A stretch of 64,000 bases of DNA from Cryptomeria japonica. Taxonomy: Eukaryota; Streptophyta; Pinopsida; Cupressales; Cupressaceae. This document shows, piece by piece, positions 35,850 to 46,839 of the stretch (its first letter is position 1; each line of letters starts with the position of its first letter). The notes beneath the pieces were generated by a model. That model made no database searches. It saw only the letters and a program-made list of their open reading frames with translations, and was not told where the DNA came from. Location of the stretch: contig NC_081406.1 of the NCBI RefSeq assembly GCF_030272615.1, positions 139,527,361 to 139,591,360 on the forward strand, in the 5' to 3' direction. The position numbers were made by a program, and so were the translations under genes.

Positions 35850-37026
35850 CCAAAATGCTTCATGGTATGTTATCATTGCTAACAATCTATTTAAACGAGG
35901 TTTGGACGATACATTACTTAGATGTCTAGAAACTGAAGAATCTAAACATACATTATCAGATGTTCATGAAGGTATTTATGGATCTCATTCGAATGGTCTT
36001 ACTTTAGCTTGGAAACTACTACGGGTTGGCTACTATTGGCCAGACATGGAGAAAGATGCAGTTAAATTTGCTAAGACCTTTGAGAAATTTCAGCTACATG
36101 GGAACCTCATACATGCTCCAGTAAGGGATCTCATACCCTTCACTACACATTGGCCTTTTTAGTAATGGGCCTTTGATCTCATTGGTCAAATATAGCTTGA
36201 TTCATCTAACGGACATAAATTTATCATAACTGTCACTGAGTATTTCACCAAGTGGGTAGAAACAGTTTCACTCATCAAAGCAACTAGTAAACAAGTAGCT
36301 CTCTTCATCTTAAATTATATCATCTGCAGGTATGGGATACCTTCGTCCATCATGACTAATAATGGAGGACAATTCAAGAATAAAGACTTGGATGAGCTCT
36401 ATGAGAAATTCAAAATTAAACAACACTGGTCATCAGTATATTATCCTCAAGGTAATGGACAAGTCGAGGCATCTAACAAAAACCTATTGACTATCTTTCA
36501 TAGAACAGTGAACAAACCTAGGAAGGATTGGCATCTGTAGCTCAATCCTGCACTATGGGCTTATAGAACAAGTATTAGAATACCTACTAGGGCTACATCT
36601 TTCTCTTTAGTGTATGGATCTAAAGTAGTATTACCTATTGAAGTAGAAATACCATCTCTAAGAGTTTCCTTTCAAGGTCTTGTTACTGATGAAGACCACG
36701 GAATATCTAGATTGCAAGAACTCAAATTGTTGGATGAGCGTCGGCAAGTGGCATTTGATCATCTTAGATTATATCAGAAGATAATGTCCAAAGGGTATAA
36801 CAAGAAAGTTAGACAAAGAGAATTTCAGGTTGGTGACCTAGTTCTAAGAGAAAATCCTAAAAATCAGCAGTTTCGAGACAACAAAGGGAAGTTTGAACCC
36901 AACTTGCTGGGTCCCTACATCGTTACTGTAGTCTTTGGCTGTGGTGCCTATCAACTCTTAAACTCAAAAGGAGAACAGCTTCGTGAACTAATTAAGACCA
37001 TCCACTTGAAGAAATTCTTCACTTAG
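35850..37026 (+). pseudogene. pol: Tat element integrase, broken and catalytically substituted
   Basis: The zinc-binding part has HEGIYGSHSNGLTLAWKLLR, but the expected C-x2-C is F-E-K-F (36079-36090), so both cysteines are lost. The core has FDLIG with the first D and MTNNGGQF, where the second catalytic D is N (36358-36360). QGNGQVEASNK keeps the E. The C-terminal region continues with DHLRLYQKIMSKGYNKKVR, then FQVGDLVLREN, LGPYIVTVVFG and LRELIKTIHLKKFF, ending at TAG near 37024. Internal stops at 36163, 36196 and 36538. It would have inserted the cDNA. Confidence 0.92.
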
Positions 37027-37029
37027 CAT

Positions 37030-37290
37030 TCTCTGCTCCAGCAACATGTACAACTGAAAAAGTACTGAAAAAATCAAAAAAATCAGAAAAACAAAAAAAA
37101 AGAGAAAAAAAAAAAGAAGAAAAAAAAATAGAAAGAGAGAAAATGCCCTGGTGAAAAACTGGTAAACAAGCACCTTGGTAAAAAAAGAAAGAATCTCTAC
37201 CAAGCAAGTGAAAACCTGGTAAACAGGCACCTTGGTAAAAAAAGAAAGAATCTCTACCAAGCAGGTGAAAACTTGGTAAACAGGCGCCTC
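37030..37290 (+). repeat. A-rich tract plus 57-bp tandem repeats after Tat pol
   Basis: An A-rich stretch (37050-37140) is followed by a 57-bp unit, starting at CAAGCACCTTGGTAAA (37167), CAGGCACCTTGGTAAA (37224) and CAGGCGCC (37281), about 2.3 copies. Similar GGTGAAAAC/CTTGTTTACTAGG sequence occurs in the outer minus-strand element at about 43525-43550, so the block is probably a lineage feature. Confidence 0.75.
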
Positions 37291-38680
37291 TTATACTCAA
37301 GCGCTCCATCTATCAACATAGCGTTGGCATGCCCACTTTCCTGCATCTTTTCTTTCACTTGTACATATTTTATAGTAGCTTTTGTGACATCCTAGTTCAT
37401 TGGAACCCTCATGGATTGAAACTGATCAATGTCCTAGTCTTAGGTTAATCGACAGAGCACATTACATGTCCTAAGTAGTATCAACCAAGTTATCTTTTTG
37501 TCAATGAAACCTAGTCATCCACTCCGAGTCAGTCACTTGTCTCCTGACTACTGAAGAGTTTTATCACTAAGTAAACAAACAAAACAACATAATGGAAAAC
37601 AATCACTAAATAGTTTGAGATATGCATGAAAAATTTCTTTGTGTGTTGTCTTTTATATTGGTTTTCGATTATTATCCCTCTGAGTAACTCAAGGAAGTCT
37701 ATCATGACTAAGAGGAGCAAGGATTGGGGGCATAATATTTTCTTTGTTTTCTACTTGTAGGAATGATCCCAATGATCTGGAAACATCTAATCAGTTGGGT
37801 GTTTGTGATAAGAGCCTTCACATCAAGGTGAATTGCCACACATACCTCGACTCTGCTTATTTGAATGCTACAGGGAGGTCCATGTCATTTCTTTGTTTGT
37901 TTTGAGGGAATTTATTTATGATGCAATTCAGGTCCCTACGAAATATGTCCAAGGATATGAATGAAAAAAGGATCATTGCGGACAAGATAATTAAAATTGC
38001 ACATTAAAAAGAAAGGAACTCTAATCTGCCTGTTATGTTTGTTATGCTCAGTGATGAATCTTAAGCATTTTAAATCCAATGACTAGGTTTAGGTTTCATT
38101 TCATTTTGCACATCATTTTGCATTTCATTTTGTATTTTGTGAATTTAGAGTGATTTCGGTATAATAATAATCTCTTTATCTTCTAAATGAGAGCTAGAAG
38201 CATCATCATTTCTTAGCTAATTGGTCTATTTTTCATCATTTCTCTGATCGAGTACTTGTGTATTGAGATGCTAGCTGCATACATAAACATCCTATATAGA
38301 TTCATACATTTCATATTACTCATTTGCATTCATCTTATTGCATAGAAAAAATTTAAAAAATTGCATTACTCATTACTCATTTACATTCATTTATTTGCAT
38401 ATGAAAGAAACAAAAATAGACATCCATAATCAATTTGCATTACATACACCATACTGAAAGAAATACATACATGTAGAATAAAGCATATAAAAAATCATCT
38501 CATAAATGAATCAACACAAGTACAATGAAGTCAAATCGCTCATATATAAATATCGTATAAAGTATCAGAGTACAAAATGATGTCAAATGACATATACAAA
38601 CTCCCATCAGAGAAAGAATTGTATCAGCTACAAAAAAATGGGTGTGTGTACAAAAAATGTCAGAGCTACAAAACAAATAT
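37291..38680. other. Noncoding part of Tat element between pol repeats and antisense ORF
   Basis: No gene recognised. A run of CATTTTGCATTTCATTTTG-like steps lies at 38090-38140, and AT-rich spacer with many TTTGCATT and CATTACTCAT units at 38320-38450. It probably includes the 3' end of the antisense transcript. Confidence 0.45.
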
Positions 38681-41059
38681 CTAGCTCTTGGCCTCTTCCT
38701 CATCGTTAGGTGGAGGAGGAGGAGCCTACTGATTGAGATCCTGACAAGGTACCTGAGCTCGCTCCGACCATGCCATGCTATGAGTAGGGGACAACCTGTT
38801 GTGCAACTAGAAATACTACACTGTAAGTTGTAACATAGTTCGTAGCCCTACTCGTCTAGTGAAGAACCTCCTGCTGCAAGGCGTCATGCTCTGCCCTCAT
38901 AGCTGCAACCTAATGGTCTCTCTCAGCTCTCAACTCTACTACCTAAGGCTCTCTCTCAGCTCTCATCTCTGCTAGTTGTTAGTCTTGCTCCGCCAGCTGA
39001 GTTTGAGCGACTATAAACTGTAACTATAGCTCCGCTAGACGTGCTCTCATCGATCATCACACGTCAATCCTCTGCTTTCTCGCAGGCTCTCCACCCCCAT
39101 CTCTACCTCTAGCTCCACCTTGCCCCTCTCACCGCTGTTGGACCTGTCTTGGCACTGCTCTCTCCTCCTTATCTCTACTCAATCTCACACCTATACTCCC
39201 TATGGATCCGCCCTCACCCCTCCATTGTCTAACCCCAGCTATAACCCTACTGCTACTAGCACCAAGATTGCCACCTGCCTGCCTCGGAGCCTCAGCTCTC
39301 TGTCCCTGTCCATGTTTCTATCCCTATCCCTATGTGGGGGCATCATCCTCAATATCCTTAATATGAGGAGCCTACTCAGCTGGATCTGTGAGTCTGGGGA
39401 ATGGATGCTACTGGAACCAATCCCTATAATGGGGCAATACCCCCACATCTACAACATCATCCATGTAATCCCATCTTAGACCTTGTAAACCAGTCAGCTC
39501 CTACATACTCAAGGCATAGGATAACCTCGATGACCATCCCCACCTCTCCTCATCAGCATATCTCACGTATGTTGTGTACTCCTGCGAGATCCCCTGAGGC
39601 CTACCATATTGCCTCATCACTCGAGATACTACAAATCACTCCACCACAATCTACGATCTACCAATAAGTGGGCGCATAACAAAAATATCCCTACGTACTA
39701 TTCGCTAGTCATCCCATGGCTCTAAGCCCCTATAAGGTCTCCATACCATGGCTATCAGGTCATCCAACTATTGTCGCCAATAATCGGTCTTGCCCAGATG
39801 GGGCTGCGTAACATAACCTAAATGTCTGTAAACAATCGGCTAACCAGGCTCCTTGCTATCATCTACAATCGACCTGCATACTCAGAGGTACTCCCAAGCC
39901 CATACCTATAAAATCAAAACACCTGTAGCCATGCTCTTGCCCTCCCTATACACAATTTCATGCATCTCGAGATACATGTGGGATAATATGCAAGAACCCC
40001 AGCCAAGCCTCTGAGGTGACTCAATCAGTTTCTCTAGCATCCTGCCCCATCCACACTAGAATCCTTGTTGTCCTTTATCTGGCATCAAAAAATAGCTGAT
40101 AAAACCTGCTAGAACACAAGCCAGAGGAAACTCCTCACTGTACCTGCTCATCATGACATCCCAACTAATGGAACGTGTCAGTATATCAGAATCTCTAAAG
40201 ACATTCCTGACCACCTGTAATGTAGGTAGCAACGTTGCATCATAATCCACCTTATCCCCAACAAAAGGGATACGGAGGATCCTATATACGTCCTCGAGAG
40301 TGATAGTCATCTCCCCAACTGGAAAATGGAAGGTATTATGCTCTAAATGAAATCACTCAACCAATGTTGTGAGCATACCGTGATTCACATGGATATCTAG
40401 TAAACCAAGAAGGTGGGTCAAACCACACAAATCAATATGAGCCTGGTCAACCTCAGATAACTATCGCACGAATGTCATGGTGGGTGGATAAACACATTTG
40501 AAAAGCACATGAGGTAATTGAACCTACAAAAATCAAACAATGAAGCATCAGAAAACATTTCAAATAAGCCTACAAGAGAATTAAAACATCACGCAAATTC
40601 AACTACATAAATCACCAAATCAAAATTTTAAGTTTGCACATTCAAAAATGCTCACTGTTTTCCAAATGATAAAACATAGAAGGGCAGCAACTCGTACAAG
40701 TCAGGATTGGGCCCCGTACGACAAAAGATCTCCATACGACAAAAGATTAGACCCCGAATGACAAAATGGTTTCTTATGTTGTCCTACGATAGAAGGGTGG
40801 GGTTAGAACAACAAAACTAATGGCTTCAAATGACAAAACAAATTTTAACAGTTTGTCGTACGAGACACGATCCTATCTCTCATGACAAAATGAGAAAGCT
40901 GACTTCCAATGTGCCAAAAAATTAAAAAATCAACAAAAAAATTCAAAATTGAGAACATAAAGAGGCTTAAGATTGATCACTTACCGTTGACTCATAGTGT
41001 CGAGGTTGATTATGTCATCTATGGCGCTTGAATCGATGCTCATGAGTAGGGACCACCAT
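38681..41059 (-). pseudogene. Antisense plant mobile domain (PMD) ORF of the Tat element, spliced
   Basis: Minus-strand gene-like unit. Exon 1 is 41059-40985 (ATG, 25 codons); a GTAAGT donor and a TTTTTGTAG acceptor define an intron 40984-40524, and exon 2 runs to a TAG at 38683-38681. The frame is phase-compatible across the splice. The core is a plant mobile domain: LCGLTHLLGLLDIHVNHGML, NTFHFPVGEMTITLEDVYRI then LRIPFVGDKVDYD (about 40440-40230), and the DVMMSRYSEEFPLACVLAGF region to about 40060. The C-terminal part near 38870-39010 has repeated MRAERE/LRAERD units, a likely coiled coil. Stops at codon 15 and several later places plus at least one frameshift kill it. PMD proteins (MAIN/MAIL family) act in gene silencing in plants; its role in the element is unknown. 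Confidence 0.8.
40680..40875. repeat. Array of TTTTGTCGTACGA-like motifs in the antisense intron
   Basis: CGTACGACAAAAG, CATACGACAAAAG, CGAATGACAAAAT, TTGTCCTACGATAG, CAAATGACAAAAC and TTTGTCGTACGAGA occur within 200 bp. Similar units recur in the plus-strand leader (19740-19860, 21050-21310). In this array most units point along the antisense transcript. Confidence 0.5.
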
Positions 41060-41459
41060 TTTCTTCACAGAAGGCTTTTTGAATTTTCAAACTTGGAGGG
41101 TTAAAATGAATTGAAAATGACACTTTTACCTCATATATAGCCAAAACCCTAATTTTTCAACTTGCTCTGATGGACATGAAAATTGTACCCCTAGCTAATT
41201 TTTCCATTCTAATTCCATTTTCAAGATCGAAATCAAAATTAGAGATCATTTTGCTAGTCAATTTCCAAAATTTGGACCACTTAGAACTTTTTCATCAAAT
41301 TCTCATTCTTTCTTCTAATTTGCACTCAATTTCTCATGAATCAACGTTGAATCTCAATTTAATTTTACAAATCACATTTGCACTTAATTTCTTATCAATC
41401 AATGCCAAATTTTCAAAAATTCTTCTAAATCATTTGTGCTCAAATCAATATCATCACTG

Positions 41460-42150
41460 AAAATTGCCTATAATGTACCCTCGCTATCTTTCGATTTCTT
41501 TCCCGAGGGGGCATACTCGTGACCTTATGATCTCATATATTCAAAGTCGAGAAAATTTTCAAATCTTCATCAAAAGTCGAGAAAAAATCTTTTCAACTAA
41601 GGAAAATCAATCAAATTCTTATTGCTAAGGGGCATCTCAGCTTCATCACTTCATATCAAGCTGATATTTGTCTTTATCTAAATCAATCTCTTAATGTTAA
41701 TCAGTTTCATCGCTTGTCATCAAGGTGATTATTAGTTTAAACTCAATTAAGGGTTTAAAGAGTATCTTTGATCACACTGAATCTAAGCAGGTGTTCAATT
41801 TCATCACATCGAATCAAGCTGGATAGTTTATCTTCACTCATCATATCTTGATCCATCAAGTTCAAGATCGATTTTATCTTCGCTCGCTATGTCTAGTTCA
41901 ATCAAGTTCTAGATCAATAAGATCCACTTCTTGATCAATCAAGTTCAAGTTCAATATCTTTGTTCTCTATCGTTCCTCAGTTAAATCAAGTTTGGAATCG
42001 GTATTGCTTTAATTAGACTTCATTTAGCTTCATCCCTTCGAATCAAGCTAAACACCTTGCTCGTTATCTAGTTTGTGATCAATCAAGTTCAGAACTGGCA
42101 TCTCCTAGACATCACATATTCTTTGAACCAACGCGATGCTCGCACATTAA
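41460..42150 (+). other. 3' noncoding region of Tat element with ATCAAG array
   Basis: No gene. About nine degenerate units with core AATCAAGCT/AATCAAGTT, often in small inverted repeats such as AGCTTCATCACTTC then ATCAAGCT, lie between 41635 and 42085. Confidence 0.55.
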
Positions 42151-42166
42151 TTCAAAGAGGGGAAAT
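42151..42166 (+). other. Polypurine tract of Tat element
   Basis: TTCAAAGAGGGGAAAT directly before the 3' LTR start TGTAATACCC. Confidence 0.85.
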
Positions 42167-43322
42167 TGTAATACCCTAAAAATGGTCATCTAAACCATGG
42201 GCCCCTAATCTCGACAACATCACCAAGGTCCTAACCAAAGGCAATTAAATCAATCTTGAGCACATTATTAATTCTTTAATCATCAAATGTCACATGGAAA
42301 GTGAATTACTCAATATTAATTAAATATTTATTTAATTAATTGAATCATTCCAAAAATCATCATTTTGATCAATTATCTTGTTTAATTTATTAAATATCTT
42401 TGCATATTTAATTAATTAATAAATTTTGCCATTAATCATGCAAAAAAAAGAATTAATTTATTACAAAAGAGTAATTAATTACAAAGCAAGAGTTAAATTG
42501 AAAATAAAATTAAAAAAATTGAATTGAGAGAGAAATCAAACTTGAGATATTATTTCTTTTTCTAAATTGAGATTAACTTGGAATCAGAAAAGAAATTAAT
42601 TGAATTATTGATTATTCTCTAAATTGGAACTCAAAGCTTTTCAGAAAAAAGAAGTTCAGTTGCATTGAAAAGACTCTTTTCTTGAATAAATCAAAGAATT
42701 ATCTATTTTTATCACAAATGCATTGTTTTAATTAAATCTTATATCTAATGCAAACTTGAACTTCTAATTTAAATGCATTTCAATTAAACTATAATTGGAA
42801 ACTATAATTGGAAACTATCTCAAGGTTAACTGAACCTGATTTCTCAATTATTTTCAATTAATTCTAAATTGAGCTTTTTCATCATCTCTCTTGTAATTCT
42901 CTATAAATTCAACCTTCAACTCTCATCCAATTTACCCCAGAGATTTTTGAGAACACGCTTGGAGATTATTATTATGCTGATTTTTGCTCTGGAGTCATTG
43001 AATATATTGTGCTTTTTTAGATTATTTGCATCCTTATTTAGTTTAATTTCTTATTGCTTGAATCTTTCATCCATCTTGCATCTATTTTAGCTTAATATCA
43101 TGCTCATATAGATTAAATACTTCATCTTGGTGTAGTCTAGTCACTGGTATTGCTTACAAAAATCTGAGAGCAATCTTATACTCACATCTTTTAGAAGGCA
43201 ATTGGTCGATTTGTTATGGTTTTATTATTTATGATTATATCTGTCTAACCATACATGTAATGACTTAATTGAAGTGTTGTTGCTTGCAGATACAAATCCT
43301 TATTCCACTTTTCACACACACA
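42167..43322 (+). repeat. 3' LTR of Tat element
   Basis: 1156 bp; begins TGTAATACCCTAAAAATGG, ends TTCACACACACA and is followed by target duplication ATAGT. A short AAACTATAATTGG duplication near 42790-42820 is absent from the 5' LTR. Confidence 0.95.
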
Positions 43323-43327
43323 ATAGT

Positions 43328-43596
43328 GACTACGAAAAGTATGTCAAAGATTGATAATTATTGATAAGCTGCATATTTCCTACTAATGGTTCAAAGCAAT
43401 GGATGCGAAAGATGAAATGAATATGTGAGGATAGATGGATGCAATAGGATGGATAGATGGGCTAGGATGGATAGATGGGTAAAGTGATCTCATAGATGGA
43501 TGAACCCACTTTTAGATAGTGCTTGTTTACTAGGTTTTCACCATCTAAATTTATTGCATTTTTTCCATATTTGATTTCTTTTAGCTGTTTTGTTTT
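43328..43596 (-). other. Outer element noncoding DNA resumed, GATGGATAGATGG-rich
   Basis: Continues the outer minus-strand element after the Tat insertion. It holds a GGATGGATAGATGG-type simple repeat (43430-43505) and a GCTTGTTTACTAGGTTTTCACC stretch at about 43528-43549. No gene. Confidence 0.45.
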
Positions 43597-44385
43597 TTAT
43601 TAAGGAAAATCAAGTTTTAAGGGACCTGAAACCCACTTACATAATGAAGAGATAAGCAAAAGAGAAACTAGAAAGAACAAAACAAAGAGAGAAAGGCTAC
43701 AAAAGAATAACAGAAAGAACAACAGCCAAAGAAAAGAATAGCTCAAGGCTTGCGAGAGACTGGCAACCCAAAACCAAATTACATATTAGATGAAGATCTT
43801 TATGGTCTCTTCTACATCCTTGACCAGCATTATCATCGCATTAGCTACCTCTTTCAATTCTTTATTTTCTTGCATCTATTGATTGTCTTTGGTCTTCAAC
43901 TCCAGCTCACTTGTAGTTTGCTTGGTTTTGCGTCTGGAGGAGTGTAGAACAAAACTAGAAGCCATCTCATCATCAATGATCATTGTTTCTTTATTCTTAT
44001 TGATCTTTCCCAGGCAATAAACCAACACATTCATGTTTTGAGAAGACACCTTCAACACTGCCAGACTATGCTCCATGAATTTCTTCAAAGCATTCTCATT
44101 TTTTTGAATTCAATTGTTTATCAGGTCATTATCAACCTCACCCTTTTCTTTGATAATCTTCACCACATCCTCAAGATCCTTCAAATCTCCCTTAATAATG
44201 TCTTTTTTTGGCCAATCCGGAATTTCTTCTTTGTCCTCTGCATCACTAGCATCCTCTGCATCATCCTCTTTACCTTTAGTGTTGGTATCCTTAATCAAAT
44301 TCTCAATTTTAAAATCCAGCTCTCTTTGTTTATCCTGAATGCTAGTGATGTTATCAATCACCCATTTCTGAAAATTGAACATTTT
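43597..44385 (-). mobile_element. Retroposon-like insertion, second copy
   Basis: On the minus strand the unit starts near 44385 with a K/E-rich coding part and ends with the block GTGGGTTTCAGGTCCCTTAA and then TTTCCTTAATAAAA. This is the same tail as the 7004-8342 element. The flanks TTTTAGCTGTTTTG (about 43579-43592) and TTTTTAACTGTTTTT (about 44392-44406) look like an imperfect target duplication, less certain than at 7 kb. It sits in the A-rich tract downstream of the outer element's pol. Confidence 0.65.
43876..44382 (-). pseudogene. Coiled-coil ORF of second retroposon copy
   Basis: Two open pieces in the minus direction. 44382-44110 reads MFNFQKWVIDNITSIQDKQ, then an acidic AEDASDAEDKEE stretch and a K/D/E helical stretch. 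44088-43876 has FMEHSLAVLKVSSQNMNVLV, then HSSRRKTKQTTSELELKTK. A stop near 44108 separates them. The pattern of acidic part, helix, basic RRKTK/KRTR stretch and T-rich 3' tail matches the 7-kb copy. No recognised domain. Confidence 0.5.
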
Positions 44386-44513
44386 TTAACTGTTTTTGTT
44401 GTTTTACACTTTTTTTGTGTTTTTTATGCTTTTTAGGGATTTTTGTTGCTTTTTCGGATTTTTAGGCTTTTTCTACTTTTTCACTACTTTTTTGGTATTT
44501 TCTATTGATACTT

Positions 44514-45860
44514 TTAAGCATAGAATTTCTTCAGATGCATAGTGTTTATAGGCTCATTGAACCAATCACCTTTTGGTGTAGATAATCTATATGTTGTTGA
44601 ACCATATGTTGCTACCACAACAAAGGGACCCAACCAATTTGGCTCAAATTTACCTTTCTTTTCTCGATCTTGTTGATTTCATGGATTCTCCCTTAGAAAT
44701 AGATCTCCAATCTGAAAAATGTGTGTCTTAACTCTATGGTTGTAAATTATTGCCATCCTCTATTGGTATGCTTTCAAATGATGTGAATCATTTTGGCAAC
44801 ATTCCCAAATCAGCTCAAGTAGTTGAAGCCTAGAGACTCATTGTTCTTCCTCTGGGATAAGACCTTCCAAGGACACTCGTAGAGAAGGTATCTCTACTTC
44901 CACTAGTAATATGTATTTTTATCCATAGACTATACAATATGGAGAAATTTTCCCCTATTGGTGTGTGAAAACTAGTTCGGTATGCCCATAGTGCAGGATT
45001 TAGCTGAATATGCCAGTCTTTACCACCTTCATTGACTATCTTCTTCAGGATCTTTAGGATTGTTTTATTTGATTCCTTAGCTTGAGCATTTCCCTGTGGG
45101 TAATATGGTGTAGAAAACCTATGTTGGATATAGAATCACTCACATAGTTCCTTCATATCTTGATTCTTAAATGGCCTCCCATTATTAGTGATGATGGTCA
45201 TAGGGACTCTATAGCGACAAATTATGTATAGTTCAAGATGAATAATGATATTTTTTTCTTGTCACCTTTGTCAAAGGTACTACTTCAATACACCTAGTGA
45301 AATACTTAGTAGTAGTCAAAATGAATTTATGTCCATGAGAAGATGAAGGATTTATCTTACCCACTAGATCAAGACCCCATTGAGAAAATGGCCATGATCC
45401 TGCCATAGGATGCAATTCTTATGTTGGTGCTTGGATGAGGTTCCCATGGATTTTAAATTATTTTCATTTTTTGGAATATGTAAATGAATCTCTCTCCATA
45501 GTAGGCCAATAATAACCCAATCGAATAAGTTTCTTAGCCAGCATTAAACCACTACAGTGCATGCCACAAATACCTATGCAGACTTCGTTAAGAACTTTCT
45601 CACATTCCTCTTGTTTGAGACATCTCAGTAGAGTGCTATCTAGACCTCATCTATATAAGGTATCAAAAATGATAGTATAGTAGGATGACTGATAGATAAA
45701 ATGTATTTTTTGATTGCGGTATAGGTCAAGGAGAAGGATATTCTCTTTTAAATATCGATAAGTTTGGCTATATAAGGATTGATCAATTATGGATATGTGG
45801 CAAATCATGTGGGTATTCTGGGATTCAACAGTAGAATGCAAAATATCTTCCACCAAGAAT
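44514..45860 (-). pseudogene. pol: Outer Tat-like element integrase, broken
   Basis: Minus strand. CIGICGMHCSGLMLAKKLIR and LGYYWPTMERDS near 45540-45600 are the zinc-finger region. WPFSQWGLDLVGKINPSSSH and KFILTTTKYFTRCIEVVPLT (45415-45240) are the start of the catalytic core. EPNWLGPFVVVATYGSTTYR, LSTPKGDWFNEP and MHLKKFYA are the C-terminal end, with TAA at 44516-44514. Many stops and frameshifts lie between. It is related to, but distinct from, the integrase of the inner plus-strand Tat element. Confidence 0.85.
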
Positions 45861-46839
45861 TTGCAGCGTTGTTGATTCTCTTGATTCTACAAAAGAGATG
45901 TTATTGTAGCCATTGCATCTGTCACTTTGTTCTCATTTCTTAGGATCTGAGTGAATGATATTTCTTCAAATTGTTCTTGAAAATCTTCAACTAGTTGTTT
46001 ATAGGGCATCAACTTGTCATCCTTGGTTTGATAATCATCATTTATCTAGTTAATTATGAGCTATGAATCTCCATAAACATCTAATTCCTTGATGTTCCAT
46101 TCAATGGCCATTTTGGTCCCAATGACCAATGCCTCATACTCTGCAATGTTGTTTGTGCATGGAAATCGCAATCTGTATGATTTTGGAATTTTGTGACCTT
46201 GAGATGTGATGAACAAGATTCCAACACCTGATCCATGTTGTGTATAGGAGCCATCAAAGTATAACTTCCAAAAAATTGTGTTAACTATCAAAATATATGC
46301 ATCAGGAAATTTGATGTGCAATAGTGTATCATCTTGCAAGGGTACTTCAGCCAATTGATCAGCAATGACATGTCCTTTAATAGCTTTTTGATCAACATAC
46401 TCTATATCAAACTCACTTAGTATCATGACCCATTTAGCCAATCTACTTGTCAAAGTTGGCTTTCTTAGAAAATACTTCATTGGATCCATTTTTGCTATCA
46501 ATTTCACAAAATTAGTTAGCATATAGTATCACAATTTTTGAGTTCCAAATACAACTGTGAGGCATGTCTTCTCAACTGATGTATAGTTAAATTCATTGCC
46601 TACAAGTGTCATGCTAATGTAACATATTTCTCTTTATTTTCCTTCTTCATCATGTTGTGCTAAGAGAGCTCCTAGTGATACATTTGTTGTTGAGATGTAA
46701 AGAAACAATGGTTTCCCTTTGATTGGCGATACCAATACTGGAGGATTCGCCAAATATTCCTTGATTTGCATAAAAGATTCCAAACATTTATGATCCCATT
46801 TGAATAGAACATTCTTGTGTAATAGGTGATTCAAGGCAT
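45861..46839 (-). pseudogene. pol: Outer Tat-like element RNase H and second RNase H, truncated by copia insertion
   Basis: Minus strand. 46834-46634 is the RT-RNase H connection (FKWDHKCLESFMQIKEYLAN) and the first RNase H start (PLFLYISTTNVSLGALLAQH). 46522-46061 holds the block KWVMILSEFDIEYVDQKAIK, then KLYFDGSYTQHGSGVGILF, FPCTNNIAEYEALVIGTKMA and LDVYGDS of the second RNase H, which continues to about 45880. The upstream RT is missing because a copia element abuts at 46840; it should lie beyond the right edge of the window. Confidence 0.88.

Larger units (their letters stand above)
18491..43322 (+). mobile_element. Giant Tat-type Ty3/gypsy retrotransposon (24.8 kb with nested copia)
   Basis: LTRs 18491-19637 and 42167-43322 share the ends TGTAATACCC and CACACACA and are flanked by an exact 5-bp target duplication ATAGT (18486-18490, 43323-43327). 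Order: 5' LTR, primer binding site, 2-kb leader (now carrying a copia element), gag, protease, G-patch, reverse transcriptase, RNase H, second RNase H, integrase, repeats, antisense plant-mobile-domain ORF, 3' noncoding, polypurine tract, 3' LTR. A second RNase H and an antisense extra ORF are hallmarks of the Tat/Ogre lineage. Without the nested copia it is about 17.35 kb. All genes carry stops, and the RT and integrase catalytic sites are substituted, so it is dead. Confidence 0.95.
13721..46839 (-). mobile_element. Outer minus-strand Tat-like Ty3/gypsy element, broken by later insertions
   Basis: Assembled from minus-strand pieces: a 3' LTR (13721-16130), a polypurine tract (16131-16145), 3' noncoding DNA (16146-18485, continued at 43328-43596) and pol from integrase to RNase H (44514-46839). 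The gaps are the plus-strand Tat element (18491-43322) and a retroposon (43597-44385); a copia element at 46840 cuts off the rest, which must lie beyond the window. The order 3' LTR, noncoding, integrase, second RNase H, first RNase H is what one intact minus-strand element would give. A GGTGAAAAC-type stretch at 43530-43550 resembles the post-pol repeats of the inner Tat element. The joining is inference; the LTR could belong to another element. Confidence 0.55.

Noticed and set aside
36988-37309. Minus-strand frames with FFFLFF runs and repeats
   Set aside because: They are translations of the A-rich tract and the 57-bp repeats.
39120-39667. Plus-strand proline/serine-rich frames
   Set aside because: They are antisense to the C-terminal part of the plant-mobile-domain ORF, which is the better-supported coding strand.
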